A DNA stretch of 64,000 nt. Source: Rhodoferax mekongensis. GTDB taxonomy: Bacteria; Pseudomonadota; Gammaproteobacteria; Burkholderiales; Burkholderiaceae_C. Where the stretch lies: contig NZ_CP132507.1 of NCBI RefSeq assembly GCF_032191775.1, positions 1,947,001-2,011,000 of the forward strand, read 5' to 3'. The notes under the pieces were generated by a model. It did not search any database. It was not told where the DNA came from and saw only the letters and a list, made by a program, of their open reading frames with translations. Shown piece after piece: positions 53,385-62,535 of this stretch. The translations under genes and the position numbers were made by a program. Within the stretch, counting starts at the first letter, position 1, and each line of letters opens with the position of its first letter.

Positions 53385-54304
53385 CAGTTGAGTTGGAGTT
53401 GTACCGGCCGTACGGTCTGCTCAAAAGTTTGCAGATACTGTTGCACCACATCGTAGCTTTGATTGTCTGCAGGGTAGAAAGCAGCGGTCTCCAAGTGCTC
53501 AAGTATGGCAACGCCTTCGGGCACCTTTTTCAACCCGAGCAGGAGCGCCTTGACTTGCTGGCGTACAGGCAGCGGCACCGATGCATGGGCCATCACCGAG
53601 TTGTTGATCAGCGGGGGCGTTTCCCAAATCTGCATCATCTGGGCGGCCTCGGCGGGGTTGTCTTTCTGGAACATGCGCCAGGGTGGAGGCCACGTCGCCG
53701 CGGCGGCAGAAGTCCCCAGGTAAGCATTCAGGATAGAGGATTCTTGTGAACCCACATAGGCATTCTTAACATCGCGTTGTACATCTATCCCCTGCTGATG
53801 CAAGTAGTACTGCGGCATGATGGCTGCTGCCAGCGCAGTGGGGGAAGGGTAGCTGACCGTCTTGCCCTTGAGGTCTTGCGGCTGGCGAATGCCGCTGTCT
53901 TTGCGTACGATGAAAATGCCCTTGAAATCGCTGGCATCGCCGGCCATGGCCATGACCTCGTAGCCTTTTTGTCGCGCCAGCAGGGTCTGCACCGGGTTGG
54001 GCAACAAAAAAGCTGGCTCGGATGCGCTGACCTTGGCCTCAAAGGCTCCGTAGTCTTTGGAGGCTTCCACCTCCAGATGGGCGTTGATGAGATGGGCGTT
54101 GAGGTAGTCGATCAAGGGCTGGTAGGTTTGCAGCAGCTTGTGCGGGCTATGCAGGGGATGGACGGCAAACCGGTACACAGGCACCGTGCCCTCGCGTGCC
54201 TGTTGGCTGTAAGTCAGGGCACGCTCTGGCTCACCAGGCGAGCAGCCAGGCAGCAGCGTCAACACCGCAGCGGCAATGGTCAAGGCCCTGAAAAAGTTTG
54301 GCAT
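53384..54304 (-). CDS. PhnD-like periplasmic binding protein
   Basis: A 306-residue protein with a lipobox (LTLLPGC, Cys about 21), so likely lipid-anchored. The mature protein is a phosphate/phosphonate-type binding fold: YRFAVHPLHSPHKLLQTYQPLIDYLNAHL, FIVRKDSGIRQPQDLKGKTVSYPSPTA, and a later NAYVGSQESSILNAYLG. AGAGGA before the ATG sets the start at 54304. There is no permease or ATPase next to it; instead it overlaps the GGDEF/EAL gene by four bases, which points to signalling rather than uptake. Ligand unknown. Confidence 0.85.
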   Translation of the reverse strand: MPNFFRALTIAAAVLTLLPGCSPGEPERALTYSQQAREGTVPVYRFAVHPLHSPHKLLQTYQPLIDYLNAHLINAHLEVEASKDYGAFEAKVSASEPAFLLPNPVQTLLARQKGYEVMAMAGDASDFKGIFIVRKDSGIRQPQDLKGKTVSYPSPTALAAAIMPQYYLHQQGIDVQRDVKNAYVGSQESSILNAYLGTSAAAATWPPPWRMFQKDNPAEAAQMMQIWETPPLINNSVMAHASVPLPVRQQVKALLLGLKKVPEGVAILEHLETAAFYPADNQSYDVVQQYLQTFEQTVRPVQLQLN

Positions 54305-54377
54305 GTTGCGTCCTCTGGGGGGCAATGTAGCCGGCTGCGGGCGGGTCGAATTGATATCGGTCAAGCCTTGGGCAGAT

Positions 54378-55457
54378 TCATGGCACGATGGTGGTAAACA
54401 GGTAGGTGGCTAACAGCACCAGATGTACCGTGCCTTGCAACACCGTGGTGCGCCCCGTGCTCAATGACAAGCTGGTCACAAACAAAGACAGGAGCAGGAG
54501 CACCACCGACTTCACGTCCAGTCCCAAAGTGAGTGTCCAGCCGGTGGCCAATGACACGATAGCGACTGCCGGAATAGTCAGACCGATACTGGCCAATGCT
54601 GAACCCAATGCCAGGTTCAGGCTGGTTTGCAGGCGGTTGGCTTGGGCTGCCCGGAAAGCGGCAAGCCCTTCGGGCAACAGCACCACCATGGCTATGATGA
54701 TGCCCACCACTGCCTTGGGTGCTCCTGCCTGTTCTACCGCCAATTCAATGGTGGGTGCCAAGGCCTTGGCCAGCAGAACCACGGCAACCAGGCCCATGAG
54801 CAGCAGGCCTCCGCTTGCCATGGCCACTTTGACGCCCGGGGGCTCCGCGTGGGCATCTTCAGCATCCTGAGGCAAAAAGTAGTCGCGGTGTCGTACGGTT
54901 TGCACCAGCACAAAAGTGCCATACAGCACCAGAGACACCACGGCCACAAACGCCAGCTGGCTGGGGCTGTACATGGGGCCTGGAATGCTGGTGGTGTAGT
55001 TGGGCAGAACCAGCGTCAATACGGCAATGGCGGCCAGCGTGGTGAGCGACGCACTTACGCCCAGTTGGCCGAAGGTCTGCTCCCGGTGCTTGCTGCCACC
55101 CGCCAGCAGGCACAGGCCCACAATACCGTTCAGGATCAGCATCACGGCGGCGAACACGGTGTCGCGCGCCAGCGCTGTCGTTTGCGGACCGCCGGCCAGC
55201 ATCATGGAGACGATCAGGGCCACCTCAATGACCGTGATGGCCAGCGCCAGCACCAGGGTGCCATACGGTTCACCCACTTGATGGGCCACTACTTCGGCAT
55301 GGTGCACTGCGGATAGCACGGCGCCGATCAACCCGGCAGCGAGCAGTGCGACCCACCAGCCGCCCGCCAGCCCGGCCATATTGCCAGCCAGCAGGCACCA
55401 GGCAATCACAGGCCAGGCAACGGACCATTGGGGCAGGGGGGCATGGGGCGCTTGCAT
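54378..55457 (-). CDS. chaA: Cation/proton antiporter, ChaA type
   Basis: A 359-residue membrane protein with about 11 hydrophobic segments. HHAEVVAHQVGEPYGTLVLALAITVIEVALIVSMML and LLPEGLAAFRAAQANRLQTSLNLALGSALASIGLT are the two alpha repeats of CaCA-family exchangers, with the ion-binding Glu residues (TVIEVAL, PEG). A cytoplasmic acidic loop (AEDAHAEPPG) separates the halves. ChaA exchanges Ca2+, Na+ or K+ for protons. Start MQAPHAP at 55457. Confidence 0.87.
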   Translation of the reverse strand: MQAPHAPLPQWSVAWPVIAWCLLAGNMAGLAGGWWVALLAAGLIGAVLSAVHHAEVVAHQVGEPYGTLVLALAITVIEVALIVSMMLAGGPQTTALARDTVFAAVMLILNGIVGLCLLAGGSKHREQTFGQLGVSASLTTLAAIAVLTLVLPNYTTSIPGPMYSPSQLAFVAVVSLVLYGTFVLVQTVRHRDYFLPQDAEDAHAEPPGVKVAMASGGLLLMGLVAVVLLAKALAPTIELAVEQAGAPKAVVGIIIAMVVLLPEGLAAFRAAQANRLQTSLNLALGSALASIGLTIPAVAIVSLATGWTLTLGLDVKSVVLLLLSLFVTSLSLSTGRTTVLQGTVHLVLLATYLFTTIVP

Positions 55458-55650
55458 AGGGAGTTTTCTCGTGCGACTAAAAAAACACCATTGTCGGCAA
55501 AGAGAAGGGTCTTGGATCAACATGACCTGTTTTTTAGGTTAGGGCCGTGCTGCGGGTAAACCCCGCTTTTTTCGGGGTTAAGGCTTGCAGGCATGTGCCT
55601 ACACTGGAGTGATCGCATTCCTGCAATCCATATTCACCCTCCGAACGCCT

Positions 55651-56784
55651 ATGCCCGTTTTTGATTCCATGACCTTGAGCCGGCGCATGGCGCTGACTTA
55701 TGCGCTGGTGCTCGCGCTTACACTGGCGGTTCTGTACAGCGGTTACTCCGCCCTCAATGCCGTTGTGGCGCAAGCCCCGCAATTTAAAACACTGGCGGGC
55801 GAAGCGCAAAGCAGCATGGTGCTGTTTGCGGTGCTGGCGGTGTTGTTAGGCGTGTTCTCCGCGTTCCGGCAGGTGCAAAGTATTTCCAGCCCCTTGGCCG
55901 ATGCCATTCACATTGCCGAGACGGTGGCTGCCGGTGATTTGAGCCACGACTTTGAGAACACCCGCGGCGGCGAGTTCGGCCGCCTGCTGGACGCCATGGG
56001 CACCATGGAAGACACGCTCACCGACCTGGTAACCCGCATCAAGGACAGCACGCAACCCCTGACGGCATCGAGCGGTGACATTGCGCACGCCAGCGCCCAG
56101 CTTTTGCAACACACTGAGATGCAAACCCACGCGCTGGACTCAACGGCAGCCAGCATGGAAGAGCTGACCTCGACCGTCCGCGAAAACGCACAGCGCGCCC
56201 AAAGCGCAAGCACTCTCGCGGTGAGCGCATCCGGCATTGCCCAGCGTGGCGGTGAGGTAGTGGGGGAAGTGGTAAGCACTATGCAGGCCATTACCGACAG
56301 TTCGCGCAAGGTGGTCGACATCATTGCGGTGATTGAGGGCATCTCTTTCCAGACCAACATCCTCGCGCTCAATGCAGCCGTAGAGGCGGCCCGGGCCGGA
56401 GAGCAAGGCCGTGGCTTTGCCGTGGTGGCCAGCGAGGTGCGCTCCTTGGCCGGGCGCAGCTCAGAGGCTGCCAAAGAAATCCGCCAACTGATCAGCCATT
56501 CGGCAGAGCAGGTGGAAAGCGGCTCCCAGCTGGTGGGCCGCGCCGGCAACACCATGCAAGACATTGTGAACGCTGTGCGCCAGGTCACCGAAATCCTGGG
56601 CGAAATTTCGGCGGCCAGTCAGCAGCAAAGTCACAGCGTGCAAGAGGTCAGCAGCGCGGTGGTTCAGATGCGTGCAGACACACGCAGCAACCACCAGCAG
56701 GTCAACCACACTGCTGGGGCGGCTGAGGCCATGCGCCAGCGGGTGCAGGACCTTCAGCGCGCCGTGGACCAGTTCAAGGTCTGA
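55651..56784 (+). CDS. Methyl-accepting chemotaxis protein without a ligand-binding domain
   Basis: A 377-residue chemoreceptor. Two membrane helices (about 12-35 and 50-70) are separated by only about 15-20 residues, so there is no periplasmic sensor domain. A HAMP-like segment leads to the signalling domain with the conserved hairpin tip [37 protein letters not shown]. Methylation-helix residues flank it. The input could be the membrane state itself or an unlinked partner. Start MPVFDSM at 55651. Confidence 0.9.
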   Translation: MPVFDSMTLSRRMALTYALVLALTLAVLYSGYSALNAVVAQAPQFKTLAGEAQSSMVLFAVLAVLLGVFSAFRQVQSISSPLADAIHIAETVAAGDLSHDFENTRGGEFGRLLDAMGTMEDTLTDLVTRIKDSTQPLTASSGDIAHASAQLLQHTEMQTHALDSTAASMEELTSTVRENAQRAQSASTLAVSASGIAQRGGEVVGEVVSTMQAITDSSRKVVDIIAVIEGISFQTNILALNAAVEAARAGEQGRGFAVVASEVRSLAGRSSEAAKEIRQLISHSAEQVESGSQLVGRAGNTMQDIVNAVRQVTEILGEISAASQQQSHSVQEVSSAVVQMRADTRSNHQQVNHTAGAAEAMRQRVQDLQRAVDQFKV

Positions 56785-56790
56785 CGGACC

Positions 56791-57384
56791 TTAGAACTTG
56801 TAGCCGATACCGATGCTGTAAACGTTCTCTTGCAGCGCAGCCGTAGTGCCGTTGCTGTAGGTGATGTCGTTGAATTTGTTCAGGTCGTAGCCGGCTTGCA
56901 CATAGAGGTTTTTATCCAGCATCTTGCGCACACCGATGCCGTAGCCCACGCCCTGCACATTGCTGGTGGCCACGCCATCGGTGCTGGCGGCCGTGCCGTA
57001 GATGGATGACAACTTGCCGTAGAGCTGGTAGTTGTTGGACAGGGCCACCGTGGGCACGATGTCCAGCGAGTAGCGGTTGTTCACCGTGGCGGCGGTACCG
57101 TTGGCGTAGCTGCCGAACGCATGGTTACCGGTGCTGTAGCTTGCGCCCAAGCCCACTGCGAAAGTAGGGGTCAGCGACCAGTCGTAGCGGGCATTAATGC
57201 CGGCGCTGGTGGTGGCGCCTCCGTCTGAGCTGCCGTCGTTGGCGCTCACCGTGCCGCGGGAGAATTCGGCATTGGTGCCGATGCTGAAGCCGGACAGATC
57301 CGTGCCGCCGGCAGGGCCAGCTGCAAACGCTGAGCCTGCAGCCAAAGAGCCAAGAACAAAAGACGTGATCAACAGTTTTTTCAT
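56791..57384 (-). CDS. Outer-membrane beta-barrel protein
   Basis: A 197-residue protein with a signal peptide (KKLLITSFVLGSLAAGSAFA) and a mature part of alternating polar/hydrophobic strands (YDWSLTPTFAVGLGASYST, LYVQAGYDLNKF). It ends in YKF, the C-terminal Phe needed for BAM insertion. Size suggests eight strands, like OmpA/OmpX/OmpW-type small porins. The frame extends to 57414 but the signal fixes 57384. Converges with the chemoreceptor gene, leaving six bases. Confidence 0.85.
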   Translation of the reverse strand: MKKLLITSFVLGSLAAGSAFAAGPAGGTDLSGFSIGTNAEFSRGTVSANDGSSDGGATTSAGINARYDWSLTPTFAVGLGASYSTGNHAFGSYANGTAATVNNRYSLDIVPTVALSNNYQLYGKLSSIYGTAASTDGVATSNVQGVGYGIGVRKMLDKNLYVQAGYDLNKFNDITYSNGTTAALQENVYSIGIGYKF

Positions 57385-57541
57385 GGAGAGGTTCCTAAGT
57401 GAAGGGACCTTCATGGTGCGCGCCAGCTGTGAAGCAGGTTTGCAGCTCCGGCAAACGTGGGTAAAGCTGTGTAATGCGCTTGCAAGCAGATGTTGGCTGT
57501 CGCGCTACAGTCGTACTTTGGTAAAGCTTGTACCCGCACGT

Positions 57542-58225
57542 ATGCAACGCAAACACATTCTGGCTCTCTTGGCCGTCATCCTCGTCGCGCTCGTCATAGT
57601 GCTATTGCTGCCGCATGGTGAGCTGGTGCAAACGCTGGCGGCTGTGCCCATCTTCGGCGCGCTGTCTGCGGTGGTGGTGGACATCCTGCGTGAGCAGGCC
57701 AAGCGCCAGCAGGATAACCAGCTCTCCGAATCCCAGCAGCGGTTTTCACTCGCGGCAGGCTCGCACATGGCGTCTACCGCCTTTGACAAGCACGTGGCCT
57801 TTTGCGAGGAATATGTGGCTGAAGTCTTGTCCGCATTGCGGACCCTGTTCCGCGAAGGGCCCACACAGGAAGCCCTGGACCACTCCGACCGCCTGCTGCA
57901 AATCAAACAGAAATACGTGCTCTGGATCACCCGCGATGTAGAGGCCCGGCTGGAACCCTTTGAGCGGGCCCTGCGCCGCATAGGCGCCAACGACCGCGCC
58001 GAGCGTTTGTTTCCAGGTGGCGAAGGTCACATGGCGCGAATGAAAGAAACCTACCGCCAGTTCGCCGAAGTGCTGGGCACCGAGCACATGGGCACCGAGT
58101 GGGAAGGCGAACCCATCACCGATGTAGCCGCCGTCAGCCGCGTCGTGGCGCAGCTGCGCGACATATTGGGTGTAGAAGAGCTGACCCGCCTGCGCGCGGC
58201 CATCGTGCGCAACGCGCTGGCTTAG
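57542..58225 (+). CDS. Hypothetical membrane-anchored helical protein
   Basis: A 227-residue protein. Residues 5-48 form one or two hydrophobic helices (ILALLAVILVALVIVLLL, TLAAVPIFGALSAVVVDI). The rest is soluble and helical, rich in Arg and Glu (REQAKRQQDNQLSESQQRF), probably a coiled coil on the cytoplasmic side. The start at 57542 is chosen because the upstream open frame crosses the barrel gene. No known family recognised; similar anchored helical proteins are often scaffold-like. Confidence 0.7.
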   Translation: MQRKHILALLAVILVALVIVLLLPHGELVQTLAAVPIFGALSAVVVDILREQAKRQQDNQLSESQQRFSLAAGSHMASTAFDKHVAFCEEYVAEVLSALRTLFREGPTQEALDHSDRLLQIKQKYVLWITRDVEARLEPFERALRRIGANDRAERLFPGGEGHMARMKETYRQFAEVLGTEHMGTEWEGEPITDVAAVSRVVAQLRDILGVEELTRLRAAIVRNALA

Positions 58226-58293
58226 CGTGTGAAAGTGCCTGGTGCGATTGATCATGCCAAGGGATTATCGAGGCGAAGTTTTAAATGATTTCG

Positions 58294-58343
58294 GCCTCTG
58301 GCGCTCATGGAATATGCGCGGGCAGCTATTGATTTAGGAGCTA
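58294..58343. repeat. Dispersed intergenic repeat, copy 5
   Basis: CTGGCGCTCATGGAATATGC followed by GCGGGCAGCT and ATTGATTTAGGAGCTAT. It is nearly identical to copy 1 over 22 bases. Confidence 0.7.
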
Positions 58344-58419
58344 TGTATCCTTGTTAGTGCTGAGAAAGTACTTAAACTGGATACTGTTTAAGCAAGTGAT
58401 AGATGTCGAAAATTCGCGG

Positions 58420-58845
58420 TCAATCTCTCCGTGCAAATTCTTGATTGCGCCAGATTGCTGCTAACCAGATTACCCCCATTACTGCCGTTGTTGTTGCTGC
58501 CGGTCCCCAAACCCCGTTCAATTGCGCAAGCCGATAACTCCAGTCCAATCGAGACCCCCATAGAGTCCGCCAGACGTACGGCAACACAGAAACCGAGCCG
58601 ACGATTGCACCTGAAAGCAGAAAGTGCCATGCCGCTGTAAGGCGTAAGCGTAAAAGAAGCCATAGGGCCCCGGCAAGTAGCAGAGGCATGGGCATGAAAA
58701 GAACAATCACAAAGCCGGGCATCACCATGCCGGCGGCAATCCATTCGCTAGCGGTGCATCCTGCAGGGCCAATACACGCAACGAGCGAAAACGCAAACAT
58801 CGCCATTAAGGGCAGAGAGATAAGCGAGATCGATAAACGTTTCAC
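58420..58845 (-). CDS. Hypothetical four-helix membrane protein
   Basis: A 141-residue protein with four hydrophobic segments (about 5-25, 36-66, 72-92, 112-130) and short loops. The first segment ends in LVACIGPAGC, which could also be read as a signal with cysteines. The gene is more AT-rich than its neighbours, a possible sign of transfer. No family recognised. It stands alone downstream of dispersed repeat copy 5. Confidence 0.6.
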   Translation of the reverse strand: MKRLSISLISLPLMAMFAFSLVACIGPAGCTASEWIAAGMVMPGFVIVLFMPMPLLLAGALWLLLRLRLTAAWHFLLSGAIVGSVSVLPYVWRTLWGSRLDWSYRLAQLNGVWGPAATTTAVMGVIWLAAIWRNQEFARRD

Positions 58846-58910
58846 TTTGGTCCTAACGGGCTTTGGATACCAAACTGGTCTTTAGCAAAAAAACTCGAAA
58901 CGCGCTGGCT

Positions 58911-59463
58911 TCAAGGCCAGTCGCTGACTGCGCTGCACGCGCCCACATGCACGATGCCGGCGCGGCTGTCGTTGGGCACAAACACTTGGGTCTGGGCTGT
59001 CTTGGGGTAGATGCTGCCATCGGCACACTGCGCACTTTGGGTAGTGCCAATCACCAGCTGGCTGCCGGGCCGCACCTGGCAGGACACCACTTTGTTCAAA
59101 GGGCTCCACTCGGGGCAGATGGCATTGTCCGCACGGTACTGCTCTTTGGTGCCCGAAGGTGGCTGAAGGGACCACCAGCCGCCCCATTGGGTGTAGGGCT
59201 TGTCGGCATCAAACACCCGGTACAGCACCACCGGTGCGGTGACCGCGAGCACCTTGGCTTCGCACACGCCTCCTTTGTCGCTGGGCAGTCGGACCATGGC
59301 CATCAAGGCCGGGTTGTCGGAGGCTTGCACGCCTTGTTCAGGAGCCTGCGGGGTGCCGACGCACGCCACGCCGTCCACCCCCACCGGGTGCGCTCGTTGG
59401 CAGGCTCGCACAGCCCGTCAAAACAACGGCTGTCGTTAACGCAAACAACGCACTTTTGAGCAT
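58911..59463 (-). pseudogene. Lipoprotein gene with a one-base frameshift
   Basis: From ATG at 59463 the frame reads MLKSALFALTTAVVLTGC, a clear lipoprotein signal, with GGGAG upstream. After about 30 codons it meets a stop in that frame, while the second frame holds a 140-residue conserved-looking body (GVACVGTPQAPEQGVQASDN to the end at 58911). The two join if one base is removed from a run of five C on the plus strand (59378-59382). The body has several Cys and Trp and might be secreted. Either a true mutation, a sequencing slip in the homopolymer, or phase variation; not decided here. Confidence 0.65.
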
Positions 59464-59525
59464 GACCCGACTCCCTTGAAGTAAACAGGAATTGTGCCTT
59501 CGCGAGGGCGCTCAGGCCATGCCGA

Positions 59526-60914
59526 TCAGCACTCCACGATGTTTACCGCCAGCCCGCCGCGGGCTGTCTCTTTGTATTTGGTCTTCATGTCCGCGCCGGT
59601 TTCGCGCATGGTCTTGATGACCTTGTCCAGGCTCACGAAGTGGCTGCCGTCGCCTCGCAGCGCCATGCGGGCGGCGTTGATGGCTTTGACCGAAGCAATC
59701 GCGTTACGCTCGATGCACGGAATCTGCACCAGCCCTCCCACCGGGTCGCAGGTCAGGCCCAGGTGGTGTTCCATGCCGATTTCGGCGGCGTTCTCCACCT
59801 GCTCGGGTGTGCCGCCCATCACCGCACAAAGGGCGGCGGCGGCCATGCTGCAGGCCACGCCCACTTCGCCTTGGCAGCCCACCTCAGCGCCGCTGATGGA
59901 GGCGTTCTCTTTGTACAGGATGCCGATGGCCGCAGCGGTCAGCAAAAAGTCGATCACACCGGCATCACTCGCGCCCGGCACAAAACGGCTGTAGTAGTGC
60001 AGCACGGCGGGGATGATGCCTGCTGCCCCGTTGGTGGGTGCGGTGACGACGCGGCTGCCTGCGGCGTTTTCCTCGTTCACGGCCAGGGCATAGAGGTTGA
60101 CCCAGTCCAGCACCTGCAGCGGATCACGCAAGGCCTCCTCAGGTTTGGACACCAGCGCATCACGCAGGGCCTTGGCACGGCGCTTGACCTTGAAGCCGCC
60201 CGGCAGCACGCCCTCGGTCGCACAGCCGCGCTTCACGCAGTCTTGCATCACATTCCAGATGCGCAGAAGGCCGGTGTCGATGTCGGCATCGCTGCGCCAG
60301 TGCTGCTCGTTGCGGCGCATCACCTGGGCAATGCTTAAGTCTTCGCGGCGCGCAACCTCCAGCAGCATTTCGCCGCTGGTGAAGGGCAGGGGCAGCACGG
60401 TGGCGTCCGGAGCGATCACCTTTTGGCGGCTGCCGTCGGCGGCCACTTCGTCGCTCACGATAAAGCCGCCGCCGACCGAGTAGTACACCCGGTTGGCCAG
60501 CTCTTCGCCAGCCGCATCCAGCGCCACCAAACGCATGCCGTTGGCATGGAAGGGCAGGGGCGCGCGCATGAAGAGCAGGTCGTCTTTTTCGTTGAAGGCA
60601 ATCGCGTGCTGCCCCGCCAGCTGGATGCTTTTGTTGCCGCGTATGTCGGCCAGCGTGGGGGCAATCTGCTCTACCTCCACCGTGTCCGGCTCCAGGCCGG
60701 AGAGGCCCAGCAGCACCGCTACATCGCTGGCGTGGCCCTTGCCGGTGGCGCCTAGTGAGCCATGCAGCCAGCAGCGCACGGTGGTGGTGCGCGCCAGCAG
60801 CCCCTCGTGCTGCAAGCGGCCTACAAACAGGCGGGCCGCCCGCATGGGCCCCACCGTGTGCGAGCTGCTGGGACCGATGCCGATTTTGAACAGGTCGAAT
60901 ACGGAGACTGCCAT
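59526..60914 (-). CDS. sdaA: L-serine ammonia-lyase (iron-sulfur type)
   Basis: A 462-residue enzyme that deaminates serine to pyruvate using a [4Fe-4S] cluster. N-terminal beta domain: [23 protein letters not shown]. The catalytic alpha domain has cluster cysteines in [22 protein letters not shown] and [18 protein letters not shown]. Length matches SdaA (about 455). It follows dadA after 33 bases and ends the glycine-controlled unit: serine made from glycine by the cleavage system and GlyA can be drained to pyruvate. Confidence 0.95.
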   Translation of the reverse strand: MAVSVFDLFKIGIGPSSSHTVGPMRAARLFVGRLQHEGLLARTTTVRCWLHGSLGATGKGHASDVAVLLGLSGLEPDTVEVEQIAPTLADIRGNKSIQLAGQHAIAFNEKDDLLFMRAPLPFHANGMRLVALDAAGEELANRVYYSVGGGFIVSDEVAADGSRQKVIAPDATVLPLPFTSGEMLLEVARREDLSIAQVMRRNEQHWRSDADIDTGLLRIWNVMQDCVKRGCATEGVLPGGFKVKRRAKALRDALVSKPEEALRDPLQVLDWVNLYALAVNEENAAGSRVVTAPTNGAAGIIPAVLHYYSRFVPGASDAGVIDFLLTAAAIGILYKENASISGAEVGCQGEVGVACSMAAAALCAVMGGTPEQVENAAEIGMEHHLGLTCDPVGGLVQIPCIERNAIASVKAINAARMALRGDGSHFVSLDKVIKTMRETGADMKTKYKETARGGLAVNIVEC

Positions 60915-60947
60915 GGTGATGTCCTAAGGGCGATGAGAAATGGTAGA

Positions 60948-62171
60948 TCAGGCCGGCAGCTGCTGGTGCACATGCCCGGCCAACTGGTGGGCGGTGATGG
61001 CCGAGAGCGTCCAGCCCAAGTGGCCGTGGCCGGTGTTGTAGAACACGTTGTTGCGCTTGCCGCGGCCCACGCGGGGCATCATGTTGGGCATCATGGGGCG
61101 CAGACCGGCCCAGGGTTCGCAGCGGCGGGTGTTCACACCGGGGAAGAGCTGGTTCACCCAGGCAATCAGCGGGCGGATGCGGTCAGCGCGGATGTCGTAG
61201 TCAATGCCGTTGTACTCGGCGGTGCCTGCCACGCGGAAGCGGTCTGCCCCGAGACGGCTGGTGACGAGCTTGGTCTCGTCGTCCAGAAGGCTGACCCAGG
61301 GCGCGGCTTGTTGGCTGGCTTCGTCGTTCAGTTGCACAGTGATGGAATAGCCCTTGACCGGGTAGATGTTCAGCCGGTCGCCCAGCTGCGCCGCAATGCC
61401 GCGGCCATGCACACCGGCGCACACCACCACGCCGTCAAACCGATGGGTCTCGGTGCCGCCCTCGTGTTGCAGCTCCAAGGTGGCCACCGTGCCGTCGGTG
61501 CTAGCGCTGGCGACCTGGTGGCCGTAGAGCGTGGTCACGCCCAGGCGTGCACAGGCTTGCGACAGGCCGTGGGTGAACTTGTGGATGTCGCCGGTGGAGT
61601 CGCTCTCGGTGTAGTAACCGCCGTAGTAAGTGCCTTGCAGGGTGGGCTCGATATAGCGCATTTCTTCCGGTGTGACGGTGCGGCGCGAGAGGCCGCCCGC
61701 GGCCAGCATGGTGGAGACCTTGCCCGCGTGCTCAAAACCTGCCTTGTTGCGGTAGATGTGCAGGATGCCTTTGCGCTGGTGGTCGAAGTCAATGCCCTCC
61801 GCCTGCGCCCAGGCAAACAGGTGTTCGCGTGCTGCAATGGCCAGGCGGGTGGTGGCTTCGGTGTTCTCGCGGTATTTTGGGATGGAGGCCACAAACTCGG
61901 TCATCCAGCTCAGCTTGTGCCAGGTGGGCGCGGGGTTCATGAGCAAGGGGGCGTCTTTGGTGAACATCCATTTCAGCCCCTTCACGAGGGTGCTGGGGTG
62001 GGTCCAGACCTCGGCGTTGGAGGCCGAAAGTTGGCCGCCGTTGGCATAGGACGTTTCCATGCCCGCGTAGCGGTTCTTCTCGATCAGGGTGACCTTGTAG
62101 CCGGCCTTGGCCAAGGTGTAGGCGCTGGTAACGCCGGTGATGCCGCCGCCGATGATGGCAATGTGTTTCAT
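60948..62171 (-). CDS. dadA: D-amino acid dehydrogenase small subunit
   Basis: A 407-residue FAD-dependent dehydrogenase. N-terminal dinucleotide fold HIAIIGGGITGVTSAYTLAKAG, then the DadA-specific YANGGQLSASNAEVWTHPST and the C-terminal NVFYNTGHGHLGWTLS. It oxidises D-amino acids, and in this family glycine can be a weak substrate. Upstream, a tandem glycine riboswitch occupies the leader, so expression should respond to glycine. sdaA follows after 33 bases on the same strand. Confidence 0.94.
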   Translation of the reverse strand: MKHIAIIGGGITGVTSAYTLAKAGYKVTLIEKNRYAGMETSYANGGQLSASNAEVWTHPSTLVKGLKWMFTKDAPLLMNPAPTWHKLSWMTEFVASIPKYRENTEATTRLAIAAREHLFAWAQAEGIDFDHQRKGILHIYRNKAGFEHAGKVSTMLAAGGLSRRTVTPEEMRYIEPTLQGTYYGGYYTESDSTGDIHKFTHGLSQACARLGVTTLYGHQVASASTDGTVATLELQHEGGTETHRFDGVVVCAGVHGRGIAAQLGDRLNIYPVKGYSITVQLNDEASQQAAPWVSLLDDETKLVTSRLGADRFRVAGTAEYNGIDYDIRADRIRPLIAWVNQLFPGVNTRRCEPWAGLRPMMPNMMPRVGRGKRNNVFYNTGHGHLGWTLSAITAHQLAGHVHQQLPA

Positions 62172-62255
62172 AAAGAGCTCTCTCGCAAATCAGTCGCAAA
62201 CATTGAAGTCGCCCACCCGCACACCATGTGCAGGTGACGACCCCCTCTGTTTGAG

Positions 62256-62455
62256 ACCTGAGAGATTCACCCGCTGTCTTGTGGACGGCGGGCTTGCTCC
62301 TGCGGTGTGCCGGCGGACAAGTGCGCGGCAGCTCTTCAGAGTGCAAAGGGACTTTCGTCCCAGATCGCAGCGGTCCTGGGTGCCTGAGAGTTTCCGGGGT
62401 GGTTGCTCCTTCGGCGCTGCTGCCCGGGTGGGCGGCAGGCTCTCCCGCTGCGATG
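62256..62455 (-). ncRNA. Tandem glycine riboswitch in the dadA leader
   Basis: Read on the minus strand, aptamer 1 (about 62455-62360) has GGAGAGCC, then CGCCGAAGGAGCAA and AAACTCTCAGGC, closed by P1 ATCGCAGCGG / CCGCTGCGAT. Aptamer 2 (about 62345-62250) has GAAGAGCTG, ACACCGCAGGAGCAA, AATCTCTCAGGT, closed by CTCTG / CAGAG. These are the core blocks of the glycine class, in the usual tandem order. The next gene downstream is dadA at 62171; gcvP ends upstream at 62536. About 80 bases remain for an expression platform; no clear terminator was seen, so control of translation is possible. Confidence 0.88.
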
Positions 62456-62535
62456 CCGGGGCCAGCCCGGCAAGGGCGGCGGCATGCAATGCACAGCCGC
62501 CCTGAAAACCATGGTGAATGGTCGATGCAGCTCCC

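Noticed and set aside
60762-62237. 491-residue plus-strand frame opposite dadA
   Set aside because: Antisense shadow of dadA and the start of sdaA; composition rich in Gly, Val and Ala with no motif.
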